A stretch of DNA of 64,000 nt from Leptolyngbya sp. PCC 6406 (lineage in GTDB: Bacteria > Cyanobacteriota > Cyanobacteriia > Phormidesmidales > Phormidesmidaceae), in the NCBI RefSeq assembly GCF_000332095.2, contig NZ_KI913949.1:1148291-1212290 (forward strand), read 5' to 3'. Position numbers and translations under genes: made by a program. Numbering within the stretch: position 1 is the stretch's first letter; each line of letters starts with the position of its first letter. The notes under the pieces were generated by a model. The model ran no database searches and was not told where the DNA came from. It was given only the letters and a program-made list of their open reading frames with translations. This document shows positions 17,315 through 25,791 of this stretch, piece by piece.

Positions 17315-17836
17315 TTACGAACTGGGCACCAGTTGTACAATCAGCGATTGCTGGTCAAAGGTTTGGACCTTGGCGACTTGGCTGAGGTCATCGACAATGC
17401 GTTGCAAAAGATCCCGTGCACGATCGCGGTGCTGGTGTTCGCGACCCCGCAGGCGAACTTGAAATTTGACGTGATCGCCCTTGTCGAGCCACTTGGTGGC
17501 CCGCTCAATACGAATCCCATAGTCGGCATCATCCACATTGGGGCGCAGCTTCACCTCTTTCATGGTGGGCTTAGCACTCTGCTTCTGACGCTTCTTTTGT
17601 TGGTACTGGTGTTTGCCGTAGTCGAGAATTTTGGCAACGGGGGTCTCTGCCCCGTCTGACACAATAACCAAATCCAGTCCTGCCTCTTGGGCGATTGCCA
17701 CGGCATCTCGGGTGTCGATGAGTCCGCGATTATTGTTCTCGTGGTCAATCAACAACACGGCAGGGGCCTTGATGTTGTGGTTGATATTGGGCTGTTCAGG
17801 ACGAACGCGGCGGGTGTCAAGACTTCTTCTAACGAT
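17315..17836 (-). CDS. infC: Translation initiation factor IF-3, probable ATC start
   Basis: IF-3 binds the 30S subunit, blocks 50S joining and checks the start codon. From TTG 17758 the frame encodes VAIAQEAGLDLVIVSDG, PVAKILDYGKHQYQQKKRQK and LRGREHQHRDRARDLL, all IF-3. In-frame homologous N-terminal sequence (PNINHNIKAPAVLLIDHE) continues upstream, with no ATG, GTG or TTG at the expected N-terminus. A strong Shine-Dalgarno AAGGAG (17846-17851) lies 9 nt before ATC at 17834-17836, giving 173 residues. Non-ATG infC starts (AUU in E. coli) underlie IF-3 autoregulation because IF-3 rejects them; AUC would behave likewise (inference). No rpmI/rplT follows. Confidence 0.88.
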   Translation of the reverse strand: MVRRSLDTRRVRPEQPNINHNIKAPAVLLIDHENNNRGLIDTRDAVAIAQEAGLDLVIVSDGAETPVAKILDYGKHQYQQKKRQKQSAKPTMKEVKLRPNVDDADYGIRIERATKWLDKGDHVKFQVRLRGREHQHRDRARDLLQRIVDDLSQVAKVQTFDQQSLIVQLVPSS

Positions 17837-17967
17837 GGCACTAGGCTCCTTAGCTCAGCGAACTTATTAAAGTTATTGTGCTTTCACGTTAGCTTAAGAT
17901 GCTGCGCTGCGCCTCTTTCTAAAGGGAGAATTAAGGGTCTTTCCCCGTTCTGGTAACAATTCTGTAC

Positions 17968-18381
17968 CTATGGCGGAGCGTACTGGGTAATGGCCAGACA
18001 ATTGCGATCGCAGGTGCGGCGATAACTGACCTCATCCGTCACCCGGCGCAGCAGAAACCAACCATAGCCACCCGTTTGGGAAAGACTGCCCGGTTCCGGC
18101 TCCGGCAGCCCCGTAGGGTCAAAGGGCTGGCCCCGGTCCCAAATGTGAATATCAACGCGATTGATCGCTAGGGAGACCTCAATATCAATGGGGGTTTCTG
18201 GAGGCAAGGCCGCATGGGCGTGGCGGACCGCATTGGTAAACCCCTCCGCCAGAGCCAGATTCAGGTAATCAAACCGATCCCTGACCCAGGGCATCTCCGC
18301 TTCCAGAGACGTACACACCTCCTTAAACCACCGTTGAACCTTCAGCAAGGCTTCCAGACGACTTTCGACCACTAGGTGCAT
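17968..18381 (-). CDS. RsbW-type anti-sigma/serine kinase (HATPase_c)
   Basis: About 137 residues from ATG 18381 (an upstream GTG at 18444 gives 158). ATP-binding GHKL fold: ALAEGFTNAVRHAH holds the N-box Asn, VDIHIWDRGQPFD the G1 box, GGYGWFLLRRVTDEV the G2 box. Members bind and inhibit sigma factors or phosphorylate anti-sigma antagonists. No STAS antagonist or sigma gene is adjacent, so the partner is unknown. It lies between infC and petD on the same strand, but large gaps and a terminator separate it from petD. Confidence 0.8.
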   Translation of the reverse strand: MHLVVESRLEALLKVQRWFKEVCTSLEAEMPWVRDRFDYLNLALAEGFTNAVRHAHAALPPETPIDIEVSLAINRVDIHIWDRGQPFDPTGLPEPEPGSLSQTGGYGWFLLRRVTDEVSYRRTCDRNCLAITQYAPP

Positions 18382-18520
18382 TGCTTTGCCGTAAGTCAAT
18401 TCCCGATCCCCCTCCCAGCCCATTCCTGGGCCATGGCGATCCACTCCACTGTGGCGCTAATAGACTCTGTCGGAAACACTACCTCCACAATAGTCTCAGG
18501 TTTCTCGGAATCCTGGCATC

Positions 18521-18564
18521 AAAAAAAATACCCGTCCGTTTTCCTAAGAAAAAGGACAGGTATT
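18521..18564 (-). terminator. petD: Intrinsic terminator after petBD
   Basis: On the minus strand AATACCTGTCC (18564-18554) pairs with GGACGGGTATT (18537-18527, one mismatch) and is followed by a run of eight T (18528-18521), 23 bp after the petD stop. Confidence 0.8.
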
Positions 18565-18586
18565 TTCCAGAACCACAAGTGTTTTT

Positions 18587-19069
18587 CTAGAACAGACCTA
18601 AAGTCAAGGATTCGCGGATCGGCAGAGTTGCACCGATACCGAGCCAGAGGGTAAAGGCCGTGCCAAACAGAAAAACCGCCGTCGCTAGGGGCCGACGGAA
18701 GGGATTTTGGAACTTGTTGACGTTTTCCAGAAAGGGCACCAGCATCAAGCCCAGGGGAATGGCGGTCATGCCCGCAATACCCAGCAGCTTGTTCGGCACA
18801 ATCCGCAGCATCTGGAAGGTGGGATACAGGTACCACTCCGGCAGGATCTCTAGGGGGGTGGCAAAGGGGTTGGCAGGCTCACCCACCATGGCGGGGTCAA
18901 GGACGGCCAAGGCCACACAACAGGCGATGCTGCCCAGAATAACAACGGGAAAGATATAGAGCAAATCGTTGGGCCAAGCGGGCTCACCGTAGTAGTTGTG
19001 CCCCATGCCCTGCTTCAACATCTCTCTCAGCTTAGGATCGCTTAGATCCGGCTCTTTGATAGTTGCCAT
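18587..19069 (-). CDS. petD: Cytochrome b6f complex subunit IV
   Basis: 160 residues, thylakoid membrane, three transmembrane helices (about 35-57, 95-115, 130-150). Carries the PEWY motif ([16 protein letters not shown]) that lines the quinol-oxidising Qo site. With cytochrome b6 it forms the b-core of the complex that passes electrons from plastoquinol to plastocyanin/cytochrome c6 and pumps protons. It follows petB by 86 bp on the same strand, the usual petBD operon. Length is standard. Confidence 0.97.
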   Translation of the reverse strand: MATIKEPDLSDPKLREMLKQGMGHNYYGEPAWPNDLLYIFPVVILGSIACCVALAVLDPAMVGEPANPFATPLEILPEWYLYPTFQMLRIVPNKLLGIAGMTAIPLGLMLVPFLENVNKFQNPFRRPLATAVFLFGTAFTLWLGIGATLPIRESLTLGLF

Positions 19070-19155
19070 AGCGTTTCGACTCAGATTAGGTACAGACAGT
19101 TTAATGAAAACGAAGCTGATAGCGCTAGGTTGCTAGCGTAGTGCCCATCCCTGGC

Positions 19156-19824
19156 CTAAAGGGGGCCAGAAATGCCTTGCTTGCGGATCATCAAGAAGTG
19201 CAGCAGCATGAACACCGCGATCGCCCAAGGCAGTACGAAGGTGTGCAGACTGTAGAAGCGGGTCAGGGTGGCTTGGCCTACGGCTTCTCCACCGCGCATG
19301 AGTTCCACAATGGTGGAGCCTACGACGGGAATCGCACCGGGAACACCGGAGACGATCTTCACAGCCCAGTAACCGACTTGGTCCCAGGGGAGGGAATACC
19401 CCGTTACCCCAAAGGTTACGGTGATGACTGCTAGGACGACGCCCGTCACCCAAGTCAGTTCGCGGGGTTTTTTGAAACCGCCAGTGAGATAGACACGGAA
19501 AACGTGGAGGATCATCATCAGCACCATCATGCTGGCGGACCAGCGGTGGATGGAGCGAATCAGCCAACCAAAATTCACGTCCGTCATCAGGTATTGAACG
19601 GAGGAGAAGGCTTCGGTGACCGTCGGCTTGTAGTAGAAGGTCATCGCGAACCCAGTGGCGAACTGGATGACGAAGCAGGTTAGAGTAATTCCCCCGAGAC
19701 AATAAAAGATGTTGACGTGGGGGGGGACGTACTTGCTGGAGATGTCATCGGCGAGCGCCTGCACTTCCAGCCGCTCATTAAACCACTGGTAGGCTTTTGA
19801 ATTCGTTACTTGCTTTGTAAACAT
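19156..19824 (-). CDS. petB: Cytochrome b6
   Basis: 222 residues with four transmembrane helices and the conserved N-terminus [20 protein letters not shown]. The Cys in NIFYCLGG holds the covalent heme ci. Histidine ligands for the two b hemes lie in [31 protein letters not shown] and [11 protein letters not shown]. First gene of petBD; thylakoid quinol-oxidising core. The sequence is near-identical to family consensus over its length. Confidence 0.97.
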   Translation of the reverse strand: MFTKQVTNSKAYQWFNERLEVQALADDISSKYVPPHVNIFYCLGGITLTCFVIQFATGFAMTFYYKPTVTEAFSSVQYLMTDVNFGWLIRSIHRWSASMMVLMMILHVFRVYLTGGFKKPRELTWVTGVVLAVITVTFGVTGYSLPWDQVGYWAVKIVSGVPGAIPVVGSTIVELMRGGEAVGQATLTRFYSLHTFVLPWAIAVFMLLHFLMIRKQGISGPL

Positions 19825-20324
19825 GAAGCGGGGAGCTAATAATCTATGCAGTGCAGTCCCTAAAAATGTAACACAGTTGAAACGGCCCCGATTCCTTGGG
19901 GGGCATAGATTTCATGGCCTCAGAGCAGGCGACCAGCCGGGATATCCGAATTTGACGAGATCTGGCCGAAGAAGGCTTTGTATTCGCCAAATGAAAATCC
20001 TGTTGCAAAACTTTACCCTGTCTCCTCATTTTTAGATTCCCCAGTCCCATGCTGGATTCCCCAGCCAATAAGAGTCCAACCCGCCCCTACGGTTCTTCCC
20101 TGTCACCTGTCACCCCCACACGGGTCACCCGGCCACAAGGGCAACCACAAGCCCCTACGGGATTTACTTCAATCCTGGATTTCTGGATTTCCCGGCACTG
20201 GGTAGGGCGGGTTTTGATCCTCCCATCTGGGATTTCCCAGTAGACACGAGCTAAACCCGCCCCAACACCCCAACACCCCAACACCCCAACACCCCAACAC
20301 CCCAACACCCCTAAGCCCTAAGCC
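19825..20324. repeat. Intergenic region with dispersed and short tandem repeats
   Basis: The petB promoter should lie in the first 150 bases. About 20040-20262 carries GC-rich repeat DNA including an inverted copy of the 12845-12925 segment (GGGTAGGGCGGGTTTTGATCC, GACACGAGCTAAACCCGCC). About 20266-20310 is six to seven ACACCCCA units, then CTAAGCC units. No gene. Confidence 0.65.
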
Positions 20325-20604
20325 CTAAGCCCTTCGGGCAGGCTTCGCCCACACCCCATCACCCCATCACCCCTAAGCCCTTCGGGCAGGCTTCGCCCAC
20401 ACCCCATCACCCCATCACCCCTAAGCCCTTCGGGCAGGCTTCGCCCACACCCCATCACCCCATCACCCCTAAGCCCTTCGGGCAGGCTTCGCCCACACCC
20501 CATCACCCCATCACCCCTAAGCCCTTCGGGCAGGCTTCGCCCACACCCCATCACCCCATCACCCCTAAGCCCTTCGGGCAGGCTTCGCCCACACCCCATC
20601 ACCC
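20325..20604 (+). repeat. 48-bp tandem repeat, about six copies
   Basis: Unit starts CTAAGCCCTTCGGGCAGG and ends with CACCCCATCACCCC; starts at 20325, 20373, 20421, 20469, 20517 and 20565, copies essentially identical. Each unit contains two small stem-loops (GCCCTTCGGGC and GGCTTCGCC). It ends 25 bp before the ATG of the S41 protease, so copy-number change could alter its leader. Because 48 is a multiple of 3 the opposite strand is open with a 16-residue repeat; I regard this as an artefact. Confidence 0.92.
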
Positions 20605-20629
20605 TGCCCTCGGTTTACAATTAATCACT

Positions 20630-21892
20630 ATGGGAAAATACGTCGTGCGCGGGTTGAGCATTCTGATGCTGGTGGCTGGGCTCTGGCTGGGCTGGGGATC
20701 TCAGCCTGCCTATGCTCTTACGGATGAGCATCAGTTGCTCTCTGAGGTCTGGCGCATCGTCAACCGTGCCTATATTGATGAAAGTTTTAACCATCAGAAT
20801 TGGTGGTTTGTGCGTCAGCGCTGGCTCCAACAACCCCTAGAGACGCGGGAAGAGACCTATGGGGCTATTGACGAGATGTTGGCGACGCTGGGGGATCCCT
20901 ATACTCGACTGTTGCCCCCGGAGCAGTACCGCAGTCTGCAAACCAGTACCTCAGGGGAGCTGACGGGGGTGGGATTACAGATTGCCAAGGATGAGCAGGA
21001 TGGCACGTTGCAAGTTGTTGCCCCGGTGGAGGGATCTCCGGCGGCGGCGGCGGGCCTGCAACCCCGCGATCGCATTCTCTCTATTGATAATGTTGCCACC
21101 ACCACCTTGACCCTAGATGAAGCGGCCCAGCGAATGCGGGGACCATTAGGGAGCACGGTGGTCTTGACGGTGCTGCGCCCTGGGGGGGCCGCGCCATCGT
21201 CCTTAGAACAGCCTGTAGAACAGCGGTTTGAACTGAAGCGCGATCGCATTAGTCTCAACCCCGTCACTGTCCAGTTTCAGACCCTAGACAATGGATTGGG
21301 GATTGGCTACATTCGCCTGAGTCAGTTCAATGCCAATGCCGTCACGGCGGTAGCCCAAGCGATTAAAGACCTAGAGGCTCAGGGGGCCAATGCCTATGTG
21401 TTGGACCTGCGCAACAATCCGGGGGGCTTACTCACCGCTGGCATTGAAATCGCCCGTCAGTGGCTAGAGGAGGGCACGATTGTCTACACCGTAGACCGTC
21501 AGGGGGTATTGGACAGCTATACCGCCACCGGAGCAGCCCTAACCCAGGCTCCCCTAGCGGTCTTGGTGAATGAGGGCACCGCGAGTGCCAGCGAGATTTT
21601 GGCCGGGGCGCTCCAGGACAATCAGCGGGCGGTTTTAGTGGGGGGCATTACCTTTGGTAAGGGTTTAATTCAGTCCCTTTTTGATCTCTCTGATGGTTCG
21701 GGGTTGGTGGTAACGGTAGCCAAGTACGAAACCCCTGCCCACCACGACATCAATCGCTCGGGTATTCGTCCCGACCAGCGGGTGAGTCTTGCGCCCCTAG
21801 GCCGGGACCAGGTGGCGACGGCGGCGGACACCCAATACCAAGCGGCGGTGGAGTTACTGACGCAACGGGTTGCGATCGCGCGTGTCTCCTAA
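20630..21892 (+). CDS. S41 C-terminal processing peptidase (CtpA family), paralog 1
   Basis: 420 residues. Signal peptide at residues 1-29 (hydrophobic core, then AYA). Order: N-terminal helical region, PDZ domain (about 105-190, LTGVGLQIAKDE ... RDRILSIDN), protease domain with catalytic Ser in NEGTASASEIL and Lys in TFGKGLIQS. Ctp enzymes cleave C-terminal tails in the periplasm or lumen; CtpA matures PSII protein D1. The three cyanobacterial paralogs cannot be separated surely here. Its 3' end overlaps the downstream HD gene by 11 bp, implying cotranscription. Confidence 0.85.
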   Translation: MGKYVVRGLSILMLVAGLWLGWGSQPAYALTDEHQLLSEVWRIVNRAYIDESFNHQNWWFVRQRWLQQPLETREETYGAIDEMLATLGDPYTRLLPPEQYRSLQTSTSGELTGVGLQIAKDEQDGTLQVVAPVEGSPAAAAGLQPRDRILSIDNVATTTLTLDEAAQRMRGPLGSTVVLTVLRPGGAAPSSLEQPVEQRFELKRDRISLNPVTVQFQTLDNGLGIGYIRLSQFNANAVTAVAQAIKDLEAQGANAYVLDLRNNPGGLLTAGIEIARQWLEEGTIVYTVDRQGVLDSYTATGAALTQAPLAVLVNEGTASASEILAGALQDNQRAVLVGGITFGKGLIQSLFDLSDGSGLVVTVAKYETPAHHDINRSGIRPDQRVSLAPLGRDQVATAADTQYQAAVELLTQRVAIARVS

Positions 21893-23168
21893 ACGCCGCC
21901 GCACCTACCACGACCCACTCCACGGGGCCATCACCCTGGATGCCCAAGATCCCGTGGAAGCGTTACTAATTGACCTGATCGACACGCCCCCCTTTCAACG
22001 GCTGCGGCGTATTCGCCAACTCGGACCCGCCAGCCTCACCTTCCACGGGGCGGAAAGTTCCCGCTTTACCCATGCCCTAGGGGTAATGGCCCTAGCCCGT
22101 CGTGCCTTTGACACCTTGGCCCAGACCTATCCCAACTTGCAGGAGCATCGGGCCACGGTACTCTGTGCCGCCCTGCTCCACGATATTGGGCATGGTCCCT
22201 TTAGCCATGCAGCAGAAGACCTGTTTCAGTTTCACCATGAAACCTGGACACGACGGATTGTGCAGGAGGCGGTGTCGGTGCGATCGCGCCTAGACCGTTA
22301 CAGCCCCGAGTTGGCCCCCGCCATTGACTCGGTCTATACCCATGAACACCCCCTGCCGTTGGTCTGGCAGTTGGTTTCCAGCCAGCTCGACTGCGATCGC
22401 TTGGATTACTTGATGCGGGACAGCTATTTCACCGGAGCCTCCTACGGCCATCTGGATCTAGACCGCATCTTAAATGCCTTGGCCATGGACCCCACTACGG
22501 GACAGATGGTGGTCCGCCAGAAGGGGTTGGCGGCGGTGGAACACTATCTGATGGTGCGCTATTTCATGTATGCCCAGGTGTACAACCATCCCAAAAACCT
22601 AGCCGCCACCTGGATGCTACACCAAGCCTTTGCCCTGGCCCGTCAAGCCCTGGCAGCAGGAGACATCCAGGTCGATGACACCGTCGGTCAGTGGCTCCGT
22701 CAGCCCGCCGCCGATTGGTCCCTCGACACCTATCTCTCCGCCGATGACATTGTCTTTACCTACCATCTCCATCGGTGGCGGGCGGCGGCCACCGCCGCCA
22801 CCGCGCCCCTAGCGGATCTCTGTCGCCGCTTTTTAGACCGAGATCTGTTCAAAGCGCGGGAGGTATCTCACTTGTCGGCAGCGGCTAGGAAGAGGCTATT
22901 GGCGACTGTGCAAGAGGCACTACAGCAACAGGCGCGATCGCCAGAGATTTACTGCGGCTTTAGCCACAGCCACAGCCGGGGCTACACCCTCTACCAACAA
23001 GGTATCCAGATCTGGGTGGACAATCAGGCCCAAGACATTAATCAAGTCTCGCCCTTGGTCGCCCCCCTAACCCAGATCCAAGCCCGGACCTGGCTTATTT
23101 ATCCCCCAGATCTCACCGCCTTTGTCGCATTCTGGCTAGAGGGTTCCGGCTCAGAGTATTCCATCTAA
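21882..23168 (+). CDS. HD-domain phosphohydrolase (dGTPase/SAMHD-like)
   Basis: About 428 residues from GTG 21882 (TTG 21870 is also possible). Metal-binding HD residues lie in RFTHALGVM and LLHDIGHGPFSH, with a later Asp in LDCDRLDYLMRDSYFTG; these mark the YdhJ/SAMHD1-like HD group. Members hydrolyse dNTPs or other nucleotides, often as oligomers. An N-terminal YHDPLHGAITL motif is typical. Overlap with the upstream protease suggests cotranscription, though no functional link is known. Substrate unproven. Confidence 0.85.
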   Translation: MSPKRRRTYHDPLHGAITLDAQDPVEALLIDLIDTPPFQRLRRIRQLGPASLTFHGAESSRFTHALGVMALARRAFDTLAQTYPNLQEHRATVLCAALLHDIGHGPFSHAAEDLFQFHHETWTRRIVQEAVSVRSRLDRYSPELAPAIDSVYTHEHPLPLVWQLVSSQLDCDRLDYLMRDSYFTGASYGHLDLDRILNALAMDPTTGQMVVRQKGLAAVEHYLMVRYFMYAQVYNHPKNLAATWMLHQAFALARQALAAGDIQVDDTVGQWLRQPAADWSLDTYLSADDIVFTYHLHRWRAAATAATAPLADLCRRFLDRDLFKAREVSHLSAAARKRLLATVQEALQQQARSPEIYCGFSHSHSRGYTLYQQGIQIWVDNQAQDINQVSPLVAPLTQIQARTWLIYPPDLTAFVAFWLEGSGSEYSI

Positions 23169-23310
23169 AAAATCATCGACCCGAGGCAGAGCCTCTTGGA
23201 GGTTCCCAGCCGCAGGCAGGGAACAAGAAAAGCAAGGCAATGGGCGATAGGGTGAAATATAGACCATATTCTTTGACCTTACGTCAATTCGGTATCAGCG
23301 CTGTCACCCC

Positions 23311-23372
23311 GCCGGGAATTCAAAATTCCCGGCCCATCTCCCAGTCCATTTTTAATGGACTGGGAGATGGGC
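23311..23372. terminator. Two adjacent strong hairpins
   Basis: CCGGGAATT/AATTCCCGG makes a palindrome within 23311-23333. Then GCCCATCTCCCAGTCCATT (23332-23350) pairs perfectly with 23354-23372 around a TTT loop, a 19-bp stem. Located about 140 bp after the HD gene and 207 bp before the next protease gene. Probably terminators or repeat remnants; the rest of 23169-23578 holds no gene. Confidence 0.7.
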
Positions 23373-23578
23373 TGGGGGGGGTATCAACTCAAAGTCGAAC
23401 TCAGGCTTGCCCTTAATTTCCAGCCTACAAGGGACAGTCTGTGATCTGGCTTTTTGGCGCAGCAGGAATGGCACAACAGGACTAGAATGACTGCGTTCAG
23501 ATTGTTGCTACCCCCACAGAAACCCTGTGTTAGATTGGGGCTTAGCTGCCCAAAGGAACTGCCCAGAGGAATTCGGAT

Positions 23579-24868
23579 ATGGCGATCGCGAAGCGTGGAC
23601 TTGTTGTTGGGGCAACGGCCCTGGCTGTTGCTGCCGTGACGGTCACTGGCGCAGGGTTGCACTTTTCCCAGAGCAAAGCTTTTTTTGAAGAAAGCCCCAA
23701 GGAACTGGTTGATGAAGTTTGGCAGCTCATTGATCGCACCTATGTGGATGCCACCTTTAATCAGGTGGATTGGGAAGCAGTCCGCACTGAATATTTAGAA
23801 CCCGACTACTCCACCCGCGAAGACGCCTACGTTGCAATCCGGGAGATGTTAGAACTCCTGGGGGATCCCTACACCCGGTTCATGGATCCCCAAGAGTTCC
23901 GTAACATGCAGGTGGATACCTCCGGAGAGCTAACGGGGGTCGGAATTCAGATCAGCCAGGAAGAAGAGACTAAGGAGATCGTGGTGGTGTCTCCGATTGA
24001 AGACACCCCTGCCTTTGAGGCGGGACTACGCTCCCAGGATGTGATTACCGCCATCGACGGCGAGAGCACTGAGGGCATGGACCTGAATGACGCGGTAAGC
24101 CGCATTCGGGGCACGGTGGGGTCTGAGGTGACCCTGACGATACGTCGGGGGGAAGAAATCATTGACTTTAACTTGATCCGAGCCCGGATTGAGATTCATC
24201 CGGTGCGCTACTCTATCCAAGACAGTCCGGCGGGGCGGGTGGGCTATATCCGCCTGACCCAGTTCAGTGCCAATGCTGCTAAGGAAATGAGTGAAGCCAT
24301 TGAGACCCTGAATAACGACAATATCGTGGGCTACATCCTAGACCTGCGCTCCAACCCAGGGGGGTTGCTGTATTCCAGCATTGAGATTGCCCGCATGTGG
24401 CTGAGTGAAGGCACCATTGTTTCCACAGTGGACCGTCAAGGCGTGGTGGATGAGGAAGCGGCCAGCAATCGAGCTTTGACGGACAAGCCTTTGGTGGTGT
24501 TGGTAGATGGCGGCTCCGCCAGTGCTAGTGAAATTCTGTCGGGGGCGTTGCAGGACAACAGACGCGCCCAACTAGTGGGGACTAAAACCTTTGGTAAGGG
24601 CTTGGTGCAGTCGGTGCGTAGTCTGCCTGATGGCTCTGGCCTCGCGATTACAGTGGCGAAATATCTGACTCCCAGTGGTCGCGACATCAATAAGTTAGGG
24701 ATTGAACCCGACATTATTTTAGAGTTATCGGATGAGGCGCAGGAATTGCTGGCCAGCGATCGCACTTTGATCGGTACGGGCGATGACCCCCAGTATGCTC
24801 GGGCGCTGGAGGTATTGACGGAGGTGGTGCGGACTACCCGCCAAACTGCTAGCAGTGTAGGGAATTAG
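23579..24868 (+). CDS. S41 C-terminal processing peptidase (CtpA/B/C family), paralog 2
   Basis: 429 residues with an N-terminal signal/anchor (ALAVAAVTVTGAGLHF, about 13-28). PDZ domain about 105-190 (LTGVGIQISQEEE ... SQDVITAIDGEST), then the protease domain: VGYIRLTQFSANA, DLRSNPGGLL, catalytic Ser in GGSASASEILSGAL, Lys in TFGKGLVQSV, and GRDINKLGIEPDI at the C-terminus. Exported protease processing C-terminal tails. Clearly paralogous to the 20630 gene; only the HD gene lies between. Length and motifs intact. Confidence 0.87.
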   Translation: MAIAKRGLVVGATALAVAAVTVTGAGLHFSQSKAFFEESPKELVDEVWQLIDRTYVDATFNQVDWEAVRTEYLEPDYSTREDAYVAIREMLELLGDPYTRFMDPQEFRNMQVDTSGELTGVGIQISQEEETKEIVVVSPIEDTPAFEAGLRSQDVITAIDGESTEGMDLNDAVSRIRGTVGSEVTLTIRRGEEIIDFNLIRARIEIHPVRYSIQDSPAGRVGYIRLTQFSANAAKEMSEAIETLNNDNIVGYILDLRSNPGGLLYSSIEIARMWLSEGTIVSTVDRQGVVDEEAASNRALTDKPLVVLVDGGSASASEILSGALQDNRRAQLVGTKTFGKGLVQSVRSLPDGSGLAITVAKYLTPSGRDINKLGIEPDIILELSDEAQELLASDRTLIGTGDDPQYARALEVLTEVVRTTRQTASSVGN

Positions 24869-24998
24869 TTCTAGACCCAACTCAATTCGACGACCAGAAA
24901 CGGTGGCGGTCAAGGCTATTTCATTCTAAAAATGCTTTGGCCGCCATAGCGACTGCTATCAAGATTCAGTGGATCCTCTTATGCGTCTTCATCCTGAA

Positions 24999-25334
24999 TC
25001 ACATTGATGTTAGTAGGGGGCGGATCATAGCCAACAGTTCAGGTATATCCGACTTCAGGACTGACCAAAGATCATTCAAGTCAACCCGGTCGTACTGATG
25101 GGCAACAATGTCTCTCATTCCAGCAATATCCTTCCAGGGGATTTCCGGATGCTGGTTGCGAAACTTTGGAGACAGGCGCTTCACTGCTTCACCGATGACA
25201 ATGATCTGGTAGAGAATTGCAGACTGCTTTTCCAGGTTTGTTGCTAGGGCCAATGGCTCTAGTCCCGCTGAAAATGCCAAGATTCTCTGGGCAGCATGAA
25301 AAATATCCAACAGGGCTGCGTTATCTTGCTTCAT
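24999..25334 (-). CDS. hepT: HepT-like HEPN ribonuclease toxin, copy 1
   Basis: 111 residues from ATG 25334. All-alpha HEPN domain (DUF86) with the RNase motif R-x4-6-H in GMRDIVAHQYDRVDL, catalytic Arg and His present, and AILYQIIVIGEAVKRLSP in the family core. HepT cleaves RNA and is neutralised by MntA, which AMPylates it at the Tyr after the His (here HQY). Overlaps the upstream mntA gene by 14 bp. Start chosen because MKQDNAALLDIFHAAQRIL matches family N-termini. Confidence 0.85.
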   Translation of the reverse strand: MKQDNAALLDIFHAAQRILAFSAGLEPLALATNLEKQSAILYQIIVIGEAVKRLSPKFRNQHPEIPWKDIAGMRDIVAHQYDRVDLNDLWSVLKSDIPELLAMIRPLLTSM

Positions 25335-25644
25335 AGATAACTTGAGCTGAGTTGAGGATATGTTGCCGTCGCAGCCAGTTAGCGCTATCAAGGACGCTCT
25401 GCCGAACCACTAGATCCACCTTGCGTCCAGTCATGTCTTCTAGCTCATGTTTCATTTTCGCTAGGGTCAATAGCCCTCGCTTGGCTATTGGGGAAAATGT
25501 AATCAAGATATCGATGTCACTGTTAGGGCTGTAATCTGGTCGCAAGACAGACCCAAATAGGGCTAGCGTTTGCACCTGCCACCGCTGACAGAACTCTGCC
25601 ACCGCTTGATCGGATAAGGAAAAATTGCTCACCTGGAGTGCCAT
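25321..25644 (-). CDS. mntA: MntA-like nucleotidyltransferase antitoxin, copy 1
   Basis: 107 residues. Minimal nucleotidyltransferase motif GSVLRPDYSPNSDIDILI, i.e. GS-x10-D-x-D with both Asp, plus a third carboxylate in RKVDLVVRQSVL. It transfers AMP from ATP to HepT, silencing the toxin. First gene of the pair, antitoxin before toxin, overlap 14 bp. Complete. Confidence 0.85.
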   Translation of the reverse strand: MALQVSNFSLSDQAVAEFCQRWQVQTLALFGSVLRPDYSPNSDIDILITFSPIAKRGLLTLAKMKHELEDMTGRKVDLVVRQSVLDSANWLRRQHILNSAQVIYEAR

Positions 25645-25791
25645 CGGTCAAGGCTGTCCTATTCACAACCAGCAATATCTCCATCCTAGGGTAACCACAC
25701 CCGTTAGCCTCCCTACAATTCAGGAGATATCTCTTGTAGGTGGTTGGGTCAATCGGGCGCAATAACTCATCTTGGGTCATGGAGGATGGTA

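Noticed and set aside
20318-20602. Minus-strand open frame with a repeated 16-residue peptide
   Set aside because: It exists only because the repeat length is a multiple of 3; no ribosome site, family or conserved flank.
20325-20604. Regular 48-bp repeat as a CRISPR array
   Set aside because: The whole unit repeats without variable spacers, and no cas gene is near.
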